Assembly (NCBI RefSeq): GCF_900116875.1
Contig: NZ_FPCC01000006.1
Span: 62,001 to 126,000, forward strand
Direction of reading: 5' to 3'
From: Butyrivibrio sp. INlla21
GTDB lineage: Bacteria; Bacillota; Clostridia; Lachnospirales; Lachnospiraceae
DNA length: 64,000 nt
In this document: positions 50,057 through 59,456 of the stretch, one piece after another
Position numbering within the stretch: position 1 is the stretch's first letter
Layout: each line of letters begins with the position of its first letter
Notes under the pieces: model-generated
Told to the model about the DNA's origin: nothing
The model's database searches: none
What the model saw: only the letters and a program-made list of their open reading frames with translations
Made by a program: the position numbers and the translations under genes

Positions 50057-51136
50057 ATGAAAATTTTGAAAAGAGTTTTATTTGGAATATTAGGCGCTTT
50101 AATAATAATAATCGCTACGGCTTCTGCGGTGAGAACAACAGGAAGACTCCTTAATTCAAGAACCCCAAAGGGCGGAATAAACGAGAGTCTCTATGTTGAC
50201 ATAAACGGAACCAAGCAGTGGATCAGCATCTACGGCAAAGATAAGAACAATCCCGTTCTTTTATATCTTCACGGTGGCCCCGGTTATTCGACCAGCATGA
50301 TGGACTATGCCTTTACAAGAAAGTGGGCAGATGTATATACGGTTGTTACCTGGGATCAGAGAGCTTGCGGAAAGAGCTGGTTAAAAAATACAAAAGACAC
50401 TACGCCTATTACTCTTGATGCTACCACCACCATGATGGAAGACGGAGTTGAGATGACTGAGTTTTTGAGAAGCCATCTTGGAAAAGACAAGATCTCGATC
50501 ATTGGACATTCATGGGGGTCTATCTACGGAGCAATGCTTGTACAGGATCATCCCGAATACTATGACTGCTTTATCGGAACAGGAATGGTTGTTGATCTGA
50601 CAAAGAACGAGGAAAGGTACTGGGAAGCAGCCAGAGAGTGGGCAAAGGGAAATGAAGAAGATGAGCAGCTCATTGAAAAGTGTGCGTCGGGAGAAATTCC
50701 GAAATTGAGTCGTGAATACTATCATGCGAGGCAGGGAATGATGGAAAAATACGGATATAACATTAGCGCTGAAAAGAGTGATTATAGTATTCCCGCAACT
50801 TGTTTCTTTAATCCCTATTATAGTCTTTGGGATTGGTATAGGTTTAAGACAGGCACAAATGGATCCAATTCTTATCTAGACTGGGATGCATCAGAAGAAT
50901 TCAATAGCCTTTCCATACTTGATAGAACTGAGTACAAGGTTCCGTATTACAACATAAACGGTGACATGGACTATCAGGCAAACTCCGGACTTGCGCAGGA
51001 TTATTTTGACAGTGTAAAAGCTCCGAGAAAGAAAATGTATTATATGAAGAATATGGCCCATGGACTTTTAGAGGTAAGATCAGGAGAGTTCTCTGATATA
51101 GTGCATGAGATTGCTGCGATGGAGCGCGCAGAGTGA
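50057..51136 (+). CDS. Membrane-anchored alpha/beta hydrolase, proline iminopeptidase-like
   Basis: 359 residues, TAGGAGGAATAAG before the ATG. A signal anchor spans residues 6-25. Then an S33-like fold: LLYLHGGPGYSTSM (oxyanion loop), VVTWDQRACGKS, nucleophile Ser152 in GHSWGS, and the C-terminal His in MKNMAHGLLEV. The HGGPG and DQRGxGxS motifs are those of proline iminopeptidases. Placed outside the membrane and between CPBP proteases, it may trim peptides, but an esterase role is equally possible. Confidence 0.85.
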   Translation: MKILKRVLFGILGALIIIIATASAVRTTGRLLNSRTPKGGINESLYVDINGTKQWISIYGKDKNNPVLLYLHGGPGYSTSMMDYAFTRKWADVYTVVTWDQRACGKSWLKNTKDTTPITLDATTTMMEDGVEMTEFLRSHLGKDKISIIGHSWGSIYGAMLVQDHPEYYDCFIGTGMVVDLTKNEERYWEAAREWAKGNEEDEQLIEKCASGEIPKLSREYYHARQGMMEKYGYNISAEKSDYSIPATCFFNPYYSLWDWYRFKTGTNGSNSYLDWDASEEFNSLSILDRTEYKVPYYNINGDMDYQANSGLAQDYFDSVKAPRKKMYYMKNMAHGLLEVRSGEFSDIVHEIAAMERAE

Positions 51137-51181
51137 AAAATCGGGATCTTAGTTTGGTAATTAGTTTTAAGGAGAAAAAAT

Positions 51182-51985
51182 ATGGAAAAAAGAAAATCTG
51201 CACCGGGATTGGTGCTGTTTATCATTTTGCTTTTAGTATCGACAGTAGTGATGACGCTTTTAGGGGATGGAGCCTTGGGAGTTCCGGGAACGATAATACG
51301 ATATGTTATAGGCATAATTGGAGTTGTTTCCATGACTAAGCTGTATGGAATTGAATTTAAATTCAAAGGCTTTTCCAAAGGACTCTTCAGTGTTGCAGGA
51401 TTGCTTGGAATAGCTTGTTGCATACGTGGTTTTATAGGTGGCATGTCTCCGACTGATATAGGTTTTATGGAGGGACTTCCAAGTGCAATCTTTATGCTGA
51501 TACTTATGTTTGGAGTTGGATTATATGAAGAGACTCTTTTTAGAGGTGTACTTTTCAATACATTAAGAAATAGGTTTGGTGAAAGCAAGAGAGGGATAAT
51601 CTTGGCAGTAGTTATGTCTGCGATTCCATTTGCTCTTATTCATTTTACAAATCTTATGATGTATCCAAATCTTGTAGTAACTACAACTTTCCAGGTTGTA
51701 TATGTATTTTTTGCCGGAATTTTTTTAGCTAGTATCTACTATATTACAAATAATTTTTGGGTGGTTGTTTTCATACACGGAGTTTATGATTTCGTTGAAA
51801 GTGTTTGGGCTTGCTATTCAAGTCAGTTAGACGGAATTGGTATGCCTGCAATGGATAAAACAATTTTAGAAGGAATCATGTCTGCAATTCCCGACACGAT
51901 CTTCGGAGTGATCGCACTTATCTTATTAATAGTAGTTCTTAATAAAAGAAAAAATGTAAGCTGTGAACTTCATGAAGAAAAATAA
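51182..51985 (+). CDS. CPBP-family intramembrane metalloprotease (copy 3)
   Basis: 267 residues, TAAGGAGAAAAAAT before the ATG. Motifs: GVGLYEETLFRGVLFNTL, FALIHFTNL and VFIHGVYDF. Closest in feel to copy 1 (same KRK start, same RNRFGES segment after motif 1), suggesting duplication. Its end overlaps the next gene by 14 bp. Confidence 0.88.
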   Translation: MEKRKSAPGLVLFIILLLVSTVVMTLLGDGALGVPGTIIRYVIGIIGVVSMTKLYGIEFKFKGFSKGLFSVAGLLGIACCIRGFIGGMSPTDIGFMEGLPSAIFMLILMFGVGLYEETLFRGVLFNTLRNRFGESKRGIILAVVMSAIPFALIHFTNLMMYPNLVVTTTFQVVYVFFAGIFLASIYYITNNFWVVVFIHGVYDFVESVWACYSSQLDGIGMPAMDKTILEGIMSAIPDTIFGVIALILLIVVLNKRKNVSCELHEEK

Positions 51986-54017
51986 GTTTGTGTTTATAGC
52001 TCTCCTTGCTGTTCTATTTATTGAGATTTTTGGATTTAATTATAAGTTCTGGCTCTATGGAAATATGGGGCAGCCGATAACGCCAACTTTTTATTTTGAA
52101 GATGGCACTCCTGTTGTGAGTGGCCAAAGTTATACCGTTTCAGAAAATATGGAATTGGAATCGGAGAGCATCGGCGTCGATGTAAAGAATATCCATATAG
52201 GTGTTTCGGACTGTAATGATGAAAGATGGAAGAGGAAAGACAGACAATGTGTGCTTCATGTCCTGACTTCCGTTACGGATGAGGGCCATGCTCTTTTCTA
52301 TAATTTCGTTCAAAATGTTGTAAGTCCGTTGGTTCCGGATTCAATGTACCTGCCGGTGGAAGCGTTTGGCAAGGTAGATAAGATAAAATTGAATATTGTA
52401 GATGATATTGATGAAATAGTATTTGATTCTATCGTGGTAAATGACAGAATGCCATTTAGATTCAATATTGTTCGAGCCTTTTTTCTTTTTATACTTCTTG
52501 TTGGATTACGCGTGATTCTGCGTGGAAATTACTATGATATGGCCGGTATGGATGAAGGAAGACGCAGAGCGGGGATTGTATGTCTTCTTTTTACAATTGG
52601 ATTGTCGTTACTTGTTTTGTTAGTCCAGCATCAAACGAGTGACTCGGGGAGTAGTATGGGATATGGAGAACTTGCCAGAGCCATATCTGAAGGAAATGTT
52701 TATGTTAGCGACGAGGCTGACGATACTCTTTTATCTATGGAGAATCCATATGACACCGCAAACAGAGCAGCGCTCGGTGCGCATGCGAAATGGGATACGG
52801 CCTTTTATCAAGGAAAGTACTATGTATATTTCGGAGTTGTCCCCGCGCTGTTTTTGAATTTGCCGTATTATCTGCTGACAGGCGAAGACATGCCATATGT
52901 TACGGAGGCTTGCATTATCGATGTGCTCCTATTGATAGCATGCTTTGTTTTGATGAATGAGCTCAGAAAAAAGATTAATAAAAAGATGCCGTTAAGCTTG
53001 TTTCTGTTGTTGTCTTTGACATGTACTTTTTCTGCGGGAATGATCTTATTGATCAAGAAAGCATCTATTTATTATGTTGCTATAGGAGCAGGGCTTGTCT
53101 TTGTGTGCTTCGGACTGGCTCTTTGGTTAAGTTCGCTTACGTATGGTGAGGACAGTACCGATCCGGATGGTTCTCATAATATATGTTTGTGGCGAGGTAT
53201 GCTTGGATCGTTTTGCATGGCATGTGCAGTTGGATGCAGACCACAATTTGCAATAGCAAGTTTTCTTGGAATTATTATTTTTAGGAATTTATATAAAAAA
53301 GACAGTAAGAAAAGATATACCGGAATCCCAAGATTATTGATGTTGCTGCTTCCTTATGTGCCTGTTGCTGCAGGTCTTATGTATTACAATTATATTAGAT
53401 TTGGGTCAGTATTCGATTTTGGCGCAAATTATAATATGACCGGGTACGACATGGTGCATATGGGCATACATATTGCCAGAATACCAATTGGATTATGGTA
53501 TTATCTTTTTAATTTGCCAAAGTTCAATTTCGAGTTTCCCTATATGTATCCTACATCGGTTGATAGCGGATATCAGGGCTTCATTGTCAGTGAAGATCAA
53601 ATTGGCGGAGTGCTTTGGGTGATCCCGCTTGTCTGGATCTGTGCATTGGATTTGAAGAAAAAAACACGAAACAGCCAAATGTTATATATGAGGATTCTAT
53701 GTTATCTGATCGTGCCTATTGTTGTTGCGGTGGATACCATAATGTGCGGAGTTCTTGTTAGATACCAGGCGGATTTCAGACTGTATCTTGTTATTCCGGC
53801 AGCTATGATCGCGATGGAATTGCTCAATAAGGATTGTTGTGATAAAGAAAGCTACAACAGGAGAGCTAGGCGGATTGCCCTTTTGTGTATAGCAACACTT
53901 GCAATGTGTCTGCTTACTGTTTTCTGTCAGTATGAGAGTCCGGATTATTTGGATTATGCAAACAATCCTGTATTGTTTTGCAGAATGAAAATGTTCTTTG
54001 GATTATTTTCGCCATGA
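51972..54017 (+). CDS. Large multi-pass membrane protein, GT-C-like
   Basis: About 681 residues; ATG at 51972 or GTG at 51963. One N-terminal membrane helix is followed by a beta-rich outside domain of about 130 residues, then ten or more membrane helices. A loop after the third helix reads ENPYDTANRAALGAHAKWDT and FYQGKYYVYFGVVPALFLNL. The architecture resembles membrane glycosyltransferases with a GT-C fold, but I see no definite DxD motif. It is translationally coupled to the third CPBP gene. Base composition is AT-richer than the housekeeping region. Confidence 0.6.
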   Translation: MKKNKFVFIALLAVLFIEIFGFNYKFWLYGNMGQPITPTFYFEDGTPVVSGQSYTVSENMELESESIGVDVKNIHIGVSDCNDERWKRKDRQCVLHVLTSVTDEGHALFYNFVQNVVSPLVPDSMYLPVEAFGKVDKIKLNIVDDIDEIVFDSIVVNDRMPFRFNIVRAFFLFILLVGLRVILRGNYYDMAGMDEGRRRAGIVCLLFTIGLSLLVLLVQHQTSDSGSSMGYGELARAISEGNVYVSDEADDTLLSMENPYDTANRAALGAHAKWDTAFYQGKYYVYFGVVPALFLNLPYYLLTGEDMPYVTEACIIDVLLLIACFVLMNELRKKINKKMPLSLFLLLSLTCTFSAGMILLIKKASIYYVAIGAGLVFVCFGLALWLSSLTYGEDSTDPDGSHNICLWRGMLGSFCMACAVGCRPQFAIASFLGIIIFRNLYKKDSKKRYTGIPRLLMLLLPYVPVAAGLMYYNYIRFGSVFDFGANYNMTGYDMVHMGIHIARIPIGLWYYLFNLPKFNFEFPYMYPTSVDSGYQGFIVSEDQIGGVLWVIPLVWICALDLKKKTRNSQMLYMRILCYLIVPIVVAVDTIMCGVLVRYQADFRLYLVIPAAMIAMELLNKDCCDKESYNRRARRIALLCIATLAMCLLTVFCQYESPDYLDYANNPVLFCRMKMFFGLFSP

Positions 54018-54029
54018 AGCTGAGGTTTT

Positions 54030-54052
54030 AAGCCCCCTAGGGGGTTAATTTT
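54030..54052 (+). terminator. Possible terminator after the membrane protein gene
   Basis: AGCCCCCTAGGGGGTT is a strong palindrome (54033-54044) followed by AATTTT, with only a partial T tract. Confidence 0.45.
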
Positions 54053-54110
54053 CGCAAATTTATGTTATTATGATACGTGAAGTTTAAACGACGACAGCAA
54101 GGGGAGGCAT

Positions 54111-54800
54111 GTGGTGAAAGTATTTATAGTAGAAGATGATGATGTAATAGCAAAAATGATCGAAAAACACTTATCTTCCTGGCAGATGGAAGCCAAGATT
54201 GTTGAAGATTTTCATAATGTAACGGAAGAAGCACTTAATTACGGACCGGATATCATTCTTATGGATCTTAAGCTCCCTGTGTGCAACGGATTCTTTTGGT
54301 GCAGTGAGATAAGAAAGACTTCAAACGTTCCGATAGTTTTTCTCTCATCGGCCGATGACAACATGAATATCGTAATGGCGATGAATATGGGCGCGGATGA
54401 TTTCATATCTAAGCCATTTGACCTGCAGGTCCTTACAGCCAAGATACAGGCGATACTAAGGCGCAGCAGTGCTCATCCGGAGACAGCACATTTTCTTTCA
54501 TGCGGAGGCGTTAAGCTCAATCTTGACGATACGACAGCGATGGTGGGTGATGAGAAGCTTGAGCTTACCAAGAATGAATTCCTTATTCTTAAGACCCTGA
54601 TGGAATCTCCCGGCAAGGTCATTTCAAGAGAGACCATCATGGAGAGACTCTGGGGCGACGAGGAGTTTGTCGATGACAACACGCTTACCGTCAACGTCAC
54701 CAGAATCAGGAAAAAGATAGAAAACGCGGGACTTAATAACTACATTGTTACCAAGAGAGGAATGGGATATATCGTTGGCGAAGAAGGAATTTCTGAATAA
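54111..54800 (+). CDS. OmpR-family response regulator, BceR-like
   Basis: About 229 residues; GTG at 54111 or 54114, GGGGAGG upstream. Receiver domain has acidic pocket EDDD, phospho-acceptor Asp52 (ILMDLKLPVCNG) and Lys in ISKPFDLQVL. The winged helix shows KNEFLILKTLMESPGKVISRE and VTRIRKKIENAGLNNYIVTKRGMGY. With the short histidine kinase and ABC genes that follow, it forms a Bce-type module. A TTACA-N4-TGTAA box before the ABC genes is its predicted site. Confidence 0.92.
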   Translation: MVKVFIVEDDDVIAKMIEKHLSSWQMEAKIVEDFHNVTEEALNYGPDIILMDLKLPVCNGFFWCSEIRKTSNVPIVFLSSADDNMNIVMAMNMGADDFISKPFDLQVLTAKIQAILRRSSAHPETAHFLSCGGVKLNLDDTTAMVGDEKLELTKNEFLILKTLMESPGKVISRETIMERLWGDEEFVDDNTLTVNVTRIRKKIENAGLNNYIVTKRGMGYIVGEEGISE

Positions 54801-55695
54801 TAATAAGAATCTCATTTACGGAGATCTGATAATAACAGTGATACTTCTGGCAGTGTCGAGCCTGTATGAAATATCCAAGGAGTACCTTATTTATCTGGTT
54901 CTTTTTATGATGATAAAAAGTGCTCTGGTACTGTTTGTAAATTACTATCAGCAGGTCGTAAAGGTCAGAGACACTAATGTGGAAAAAGAGCCTGAGAGAA
55001 GAGTAGACGTCGACAACTGGGAGGAACTCAGGGAAAAAGAGGACTTCTACGTGCTCTGGGTTCACCAGATAAAAACACCTATCGCCGCGCTCAATCTTCT
55101 TTTGCAGGATCCTGACAAAAACGAAGCGCTCTGCAGACAGGAGCTCTTTAAAATAGAAAACTACGTTGAGATGAGCCTTAATTATCTTAGGTTTGAAGCG
55201 ATGTCCAACGATCTCGGACTTAAGAGCTACAACCTTGAGAACATGGTCAAGCAGGTGGTCAAGAAGTACTCATCCGTATTTATCTACAACCACATCGCGG
55301 TCAACATGGAGGAGCTCGATTGCAACATCCTTACCGATGAGAAGTGGTTTTGCTTTGTACTTGAGCAGATACTGTCAAACGCTCTTAAATACACCAAGAA
55401 AGGTAGCGTCACTTTTTACGCGGAGCAGGACGGCGGAAGCATTATATTAAAAGTAAAAGACACCGGAATCGGAATCAGAAAAGAGGACATACCCAGGCTC
55501 TTCCAAAAGGGCTTTACCGGTTACAACGGAAGGATCGACAAGAAGGCGAGCGGACTCGGACTCTATCTTTGCAAGAACATCTGCGATAAGCTCGGGCACA
55601 AGATAAGCATTGATTCCAAGGAAGGTGAAGGGACTGAAGTTTGTATCACTGTTTCCAAGGAAAAAGTACACACATCGGACCTTACAAAAATGTAA
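54775..55695 (+). CDS. Intramembrane-sensing histidine kinase, BceS-like
   Basis: About 306 residues from a TTG at 54775, overlapping the regulator gene by 26 bp. Two closely spaced membrane helices (about 18-34 and 37-57) leave almost no outside loop, so it should sense through its ABC partner. Kinase motifs: H-box VLWVHQIKTPIAAL, N-box QILSNALKYT, G1 VKDTGIGI, F-box RLFQKGFTG and G2 SGLGLYL. This layout is that of BceS/VraG-type sensors for cell-wall-active peptides. Confidence 0.9.
   Translation: MAKKEFLNNNKNLIYGDLIITVILLAVSSLYEISKEYLIYLVLFMMIKSALVLFVNYYQQVVKVRDTNVEKEPERRVDVDNWEELREKEDFYVLWVHQIKTPIAALNLLLQDPDKNEALCRQELFKIENYVEMSLNYLRFEAMSNDLGLKSYNLENMVKQVVKKYSSVFIYNHIAVNMEELDCNILTDEKWFCFVLEQILSNALKYTKKGSVTFYAEQDGGSIILKVKDTGIGIRKEDIPRLFQKGFTGYNGRIDKKASGLGLYLCKNICDKLGHKISIDSKEGEGTEVCITVSKEKVHTSDLTKM
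55682..55695. promoter_or_regulatory. BceR-type operator
   Basis: TTACA-AAAA-TGTAA matches the TNACA-N4-TGTAA motif described for BceR-like regulators. It overlaps the kinase stop codon and lies 36 bp upstream of the -35 box of the ABC promoter. A further TTTTACATTT half-site overlaps that -35 box. Confidence 0.78.
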
Positions 55696-55730
55696 GAATA
55701 GCAAGAAGAAATGTAAGCCAATAACAAGGT

Positions 55731-55758
55731 TTTACATTTCTTTTTTTGTTACTATAAT
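55731..55758 (+). promoter_or_regulatory. Promoter of the Bce-type ABC genes
   Basis: TTTACA (55731-55736) and TATAAT (55753-55758), spacing 16. The upstream AGAAATGTAA pairs with TTACATTTCT at 55732-55741, which is followed by T residues, so a terminator hairpin for the kinase transcript overlaps this promoter. Confidence 0.72.
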
Positions 55759-55827
55759 TTCAGCGACAAGGAAACGAGTGCGTTCGTTTCATCACATAAA
55801 ACCAACAGTCTATAAAAGGAGAAAAAC

Positions 55828-56598
55828 ATGTCATTAATGGAAGTAAGTCACATCAAAAAAATCTACACAACCCGCATGGGAATAGAACAGGTTACAGCAC
55901 TTAAGGACGTTCATTTCAGCGTTGAAGATGGGGAATTCGTTGCGATCATGGGTGAGTCCGGAAGCGGAAAGACAACTCTTTTGAACATACTTGCAAGCCT
56001 CGATGTTCCCACAGCAGGAAAGGCATTCATCGACGGCAAGGACTTTTCCAAGTTAAAAGACAATGAGAGAGCAATCTTCAGAAGACAGAACCTCGGATTT
56101 GTTTTCCAGGATTTCAACCTTCTTGATAATTTCACTATAGAAGACAACATCAAGCTTCCGCTTGTACTTGCGGGAGAAAACCATAAGACCATGGATTCCA
56201 AGGTAAAAGACGTTGCGAAGAGACTCGGCATTGAAGAGCTCCTTGGCAAGTATCCTTACGAGGTATCCGGCGGACAGAAGCAGAGAACCGCAGTTGCAAG
56301 AGCCCTTATCACCAATCCCAGGATTCTTCTAGCGGATGAGCCTACGGGAGCGCTTGATTCCAAGGCAGCAACTAATCTTATGAGACTCTTTAGAGAGATC
56401 AACAAGAGCGGTCAGACAATCCTTATGGTTACTCACAGTAACGTTGCCGCAAGCTATGCCGGCAGAGTTATGTTCATAAAGGATGGAGAAGTTTTCCATC
56501 AGCTTTATCGCGGGGAAAAGACAAGAAGCGAGATGCTTGATGATATCTGCGATGCAGTTACCATTCTTATGAGAGGAGGAGATGAAAGTGAATCCTAA
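55828..56598 (+). CDS. ABC transporter ATPase, BceA-like
   Basis: 256 residues, AAAAGGAG before the ATG. Walker A GESGSGKTTLLN, Q-loop FVFQDFNLLD, signature VSGGQKQRTAVARAL, Walker B ILLADEPTGALDS and the H-loop MVTHS are intact, as in the MacB/BceA class. It drives the BceB-like permease. The end overlaps the permease start by 17 bp. The 35 residues after the H-loop are longer than in minimal LolD-type ATPases. Confidence 0.95.
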   Translation: MSLMEVSHIKKIYTTRMGIEQVTALKDVHFSVEDGEFVAIMGESGSGKTTLLNILASLDVPTAGKAFIDGKDFSKLKDNERAIFRRQNLGFVFQDFNLLDNFTIEDNIKLPLVLAGENHKTMDSKVKDVAKRLGIEELLGKYPYEVSGGQKQRTAVARALITNPRILLADEPTGALDSKAATNLMRLFREINKSGQTILMVTHSNVAASYAGRVMFIKDGEVFHQLYRGEKTRSEMLDDICDAVTILMRGGDESES

Positions 56599-58621
56599 GT
56601 TTATTTTAAAAATGGCTTTTACGAGCATGAAAAAGAATATACGGACTTTGGTTCCTTTCATTATTTCAAGCTCCATTATGATCATGCTCTTTTACATTAT
56701 GGACTCTCTCTCAAGGACAGGCTTCCTTGTTACGGAAAGCGGAGCAGTCTTTTATGGCGCAGATACTATAGCAGCGCTTCTTTCTATCGGAAAAGGAATA
56801 GTGATCCTCTTTGCCTTCGGCTTTATTTTATATGCCAACAGATTCGTTATGCGAAGCAGGAAAAGAGAGATGGGACTCTACGGGATACTGGGGCTTAGCA
56901 AAAAGCACATAGCCGCGATCCTTTTTGTCGAGAACGTTATTACATCAACACTTGCGATCGGCCTCGGTATCATAGTAGGGACCTTCCTCAATAAGCTCAT
57001 GCTTCTAGTTCTTTATAAGCTTGTTGGCCAAAAACCTTTGGACGGACTTGTTTTTTCAACGAATGCTCTATTATTTACGCTGATTGCATTTGAGTTCTGG
57101 TTTTTTATATGCTACATATACAACGCGCTTTCAGTCAATTTCGGAAAGCCGATAGCTCTTTTGAAAAGTGAGAATATGGGAGAAAAAGAGCCTAAGACAA
57201 GATATATTCTTCTTATTGCCGGAACTATTTGCCTTGGTATAGGATATGTTCTTGCACTTAGGACAAAAAACACTTTTTCTGCATTATCAGTGCTTTTCCA
57301 AAGTGTATTTTTTGTAATCCTCGGTACATATTTTCTCTTTGTTGCCGGAAGTATCTTTGTACTTAAGATGCTTAAGAAGAATAAGAAATTCTATTACAAT
57401 ACAAGGAATTTTATAAGCGTATCAAACCTTATGTTCAGAATGAAGCACAACGCGGTCGGACTTGCATCCATATGCGTACTTTCAACTGCGGTAATAATTC
57501 TCTTTACATGCTGTGCTTCGATATCTCTTCTCGGAGAGCAGAACATAAATATGATGTTCCCAAAAGATACCGTGATCGTCGCAAATGTGGATGAAAACTT
57601 TGACAGAGATACATTCATGAATTCAACGAACGACGCGTGCCAAAAAATCGGAATAGAACCATGTGACACGGAAACATTGCAGTATACGCAGGGAATGCTT
57701 CTTGAGACAGATGACGGATTTGCGGTATTTAGCAGTCTGAATGCGAATATAACCGATCTTGCGGCTATATCGGATGTTTATATACTTACGCCCGAGGAAT
57801 ATAAATATGTAACAGGGCAAGATATAAGCGTAGGACCGGGAGAAGTATATGTAAAAGAGTGCCCGAAAGAGATCATGAAAACCGGCAGCATTAAAATACT
57901 CGGTGATGAATACAAGATCAAGGGTGAGATTGAGAATGAAGATATTAAGAAAGTCTATGAGCCTGAGATGTTTCTTTTCGGTAAGCTATTGATCGTTGCC
58001 GATGATGAGAACCTGAATCAAAAAATGGGTAAAGAGGTACTTGTACTCGGAGATGAAGAAAAAGAGTATTTTGACCATGTTTCATGTATCGAATTTAATC
58101 TTGTAGACAAAGACAGATTTGATAAAGTGGATCTTTTAAACGACGAGCTCGTAAACAGAGGCTTTTCAATCGATGATGTAAGAAACAAGCAGACGTACAG
58201 AAGCCAGTTCTACAGCGTTTACGGCGGCGTCTTGTTTGTCGGAGGATTCCTGTCTGTTGTATTCCTACTTGCAACAGTGATGATCATATACTACAAGCAG
58301 ATGTCGGAAGGACTTGAAGACAGAAGAAGATTTGACATCCTTAAGAAAGTCGGACTTACGGAAAAAGAGGCTAAGAAGACTATCAGAACGCAGGTAATGA
58401 CAATGTTCTTTTTACCGGTGTTTGCTTCGATAATCCATGCTTCAATTGCGAGCAGTATAGTAAGACTGTTCTTAAACAGCATACTTTTTGTTGATATACC
58501 TACCTTCTTTATGTGCATAACAATAGCAAGCGTAAGCTTCTTCCTGGTATATATATTTGTTTATCTCATGACGTCCAAGCAGTACTACGAGACGGTCTAC
58601 GGAAGGAGTGAAGCAGCGTGA
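56582..58621 (+). CDS. ABC transporter permease, BceB-like (FtsX domains)
   Basis: 679 residues, start inside the ATPase gene with GAGAGGAGG. Ten membrane helices are expected: one, then an FtsX-like group with FVMRSRKREMGLYGILGLSK, then after about residue 310 a long outside domain of about 220 residues, and a final group with EGLEDRRRFDILKKVGLTEKE. This is the BceB/VraG plan, where the big loop binds bacitracin-like or lantibiotic peptides and signals to the kinase. The peptide recognised is not predictable. Confidence 0.93.
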   Translation: MKVNPKFILKMAFTSMKKNIRTLVPFIISSSIMIMLFYIMDSLSRTGFLVTESGAVFYGADTIAALLSIGKGIVILFAFGFILYANRFVMRSRKREMGLYGILGLSKKHIAAILFVENVITSTLAIGLGIIVGTFLNKLMLLVLYKLVGQKPLDGLVFSTNALLFTLIAFEFWFFICYIYNALSVNFGKPIALLKSENMGEKEPKTRYILLIAGTICLGIGYVLALRTKNTFSALSVLFQSVFFVILGTYFLFVAGSIFVLKMLKKNKKFYYNTRNFISVSNLMFRMKHNAVGLASICVLSTAVIILFTCCASISLLGEQNINMMFPKDTVIVANVDENFDRDTFMNSTNDACQKIGIEPCDTETLQYTQGMLLETDDGFAVFSSLNANITDLAAISDVYILTPEEYKYVTGQDISVGPGEVYVKECPKEIMKTGSIKILGDEYKIKGEIENEDIKKVYEPEMFLFGKLLIVADDENLNQKMGKEVLVLGDEEKEYFDHVSCIEFNLVDKDRFDKVDLLNDELVNRGFSIDDVRNKQTYRSQFYSVYGGVLFVGGFLSVVFLLATVMIIYYKQMSEGLEDRRRFDILKKVGLTEKEAKKTIRTQVMTMFFLPVFASIIHASIASSIVRLFLNSILFVDIPTFFMCITIASVSFFLVYIFVYLMTSKQYYETVYGRSEAA

Positions 58622-58682
58622 GCAAGCGCCCCTATAAGTAATTATTCCCCCATAAGATGCCACGCTGTTTTACTATAGATGC

Positions 58683-59186
58683 TTATTCGGAGCAACCTCT
58701 CAGTATTTCAAGGAGCTTATCGGCAATTATGTCCGCGACGGACAACTTGTACAGGTACCTGCTGTCCCTGGGCGATAAGCTTACATGTTCCGAGGAAAGA
58801 GTCTCTTTATCAGCTATGGCGAAATACACCTCACCCGGCACGCTGTCATTATTTGACGGGTCGATATTTCCCATAGTACCGGTGACACCTACGCCAATAT
58901 CCGCGGCGTAGGTGTTTTTACATGCCTTTGCCATTTCTTTTGCCGTCTCTTCAGAATACACGCCGTACTTATCGATCGTCTCGGCAGGAACATTCTGCAT
59001 GATCTTGGCTTCATTTGAATATGTCACAAAAGCTCCCTTAAGTACTTGCGACGAACCTTCGGTATCCGTGATCAGGCTACTTATAAGTCCCGCAGTACAG
59101 CTCTCCATCGTAGTGATGGTGAGATTTTTGTCTATAAGGGTCTTGGTTATCTCTTCGTATTTATTTCTGACTTCGGTTTCTGTCAT
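58683..59186 (-). CDS. CinA C-terminal family amidohydrolase (PncC-like)
   Basis: 167 residues, start at 59186 with AAGGAG upstream on the minus strand; the frame stays open farther but codes for unlikely sequence. Motifs: TMESCTAGLISSLITDTEGSS, GAFVTYSNEAKI, YGVYSEETAKEMA and ADIGVGVTGTMG. Members deamidate nicotinamide mononucleotide (PncC) or are called competence-damage protein. It stands alone, without the N-terminal MoCF-like half of full CinA. Confidence 0.92.
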   Translation of the reverse strand: MTETEVRNKYEEITKTLIDKNLTITTMESCTAGLISSLITDTEGSSQVLKGAFVTYSNEAKIMQNVPAETIDKYGVYSEETAKEMAKACKNTYAADIGVGVTGTMGNIDPSNNDSVPGEVYFAIADKETLSSEHVSLSPRDSRYLYKLSVADIIADKLLEILRGCSE

Positions 59187-59456
59187 GGTGAGCTCCTTGA
59201 ATATTGTTCGCTGTATGCTCCTATTATACATCAATACGAAGATAATGACGGAGATGACGGAGACAGTGGTTTTTCTGAGGACGCGGCGCCTTCCGAAGAG
59301 TATCACGGCGATGTGGAAGCAAGCGATAATTCGGACGGAGACGACGATTCCGAATAACCGGATTTGAAAACATAATTTAAGTAGTCTTTTTTGCCCATAT
59401 GTAATAGAATATAGCATTGAATAATTTTATTAGATTTTTACGGAGGATTTTTTACA
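59187..59456. other. Intergenic region with coding-like acidic segment
   Basis: No clear gene. On the plus strand an open frame ending at 59357 encodes an acidic, Ser/Gly-rich tail (QYEDNDGDDGDSGFSEDAAP, ending SDGDDDSE) with natural codon use but no plausible start, since it runs back into antisense of the amidase gene. It may be the leftover tail of a lost gene. The last 100 bp is AT-rich and should hold the promoter of the GH3 gene (CGGAGGA ribosome site). Confidence 0.4.

Noticed and set aside
59187-59417. N-terminal membrane extension of the CinA-type protein
   Set aside because: The frame is open, but the family start is at 59186 with a good ribosome site, and the extension is Arg/Val/Ile-rich antisense of an acidic segment.
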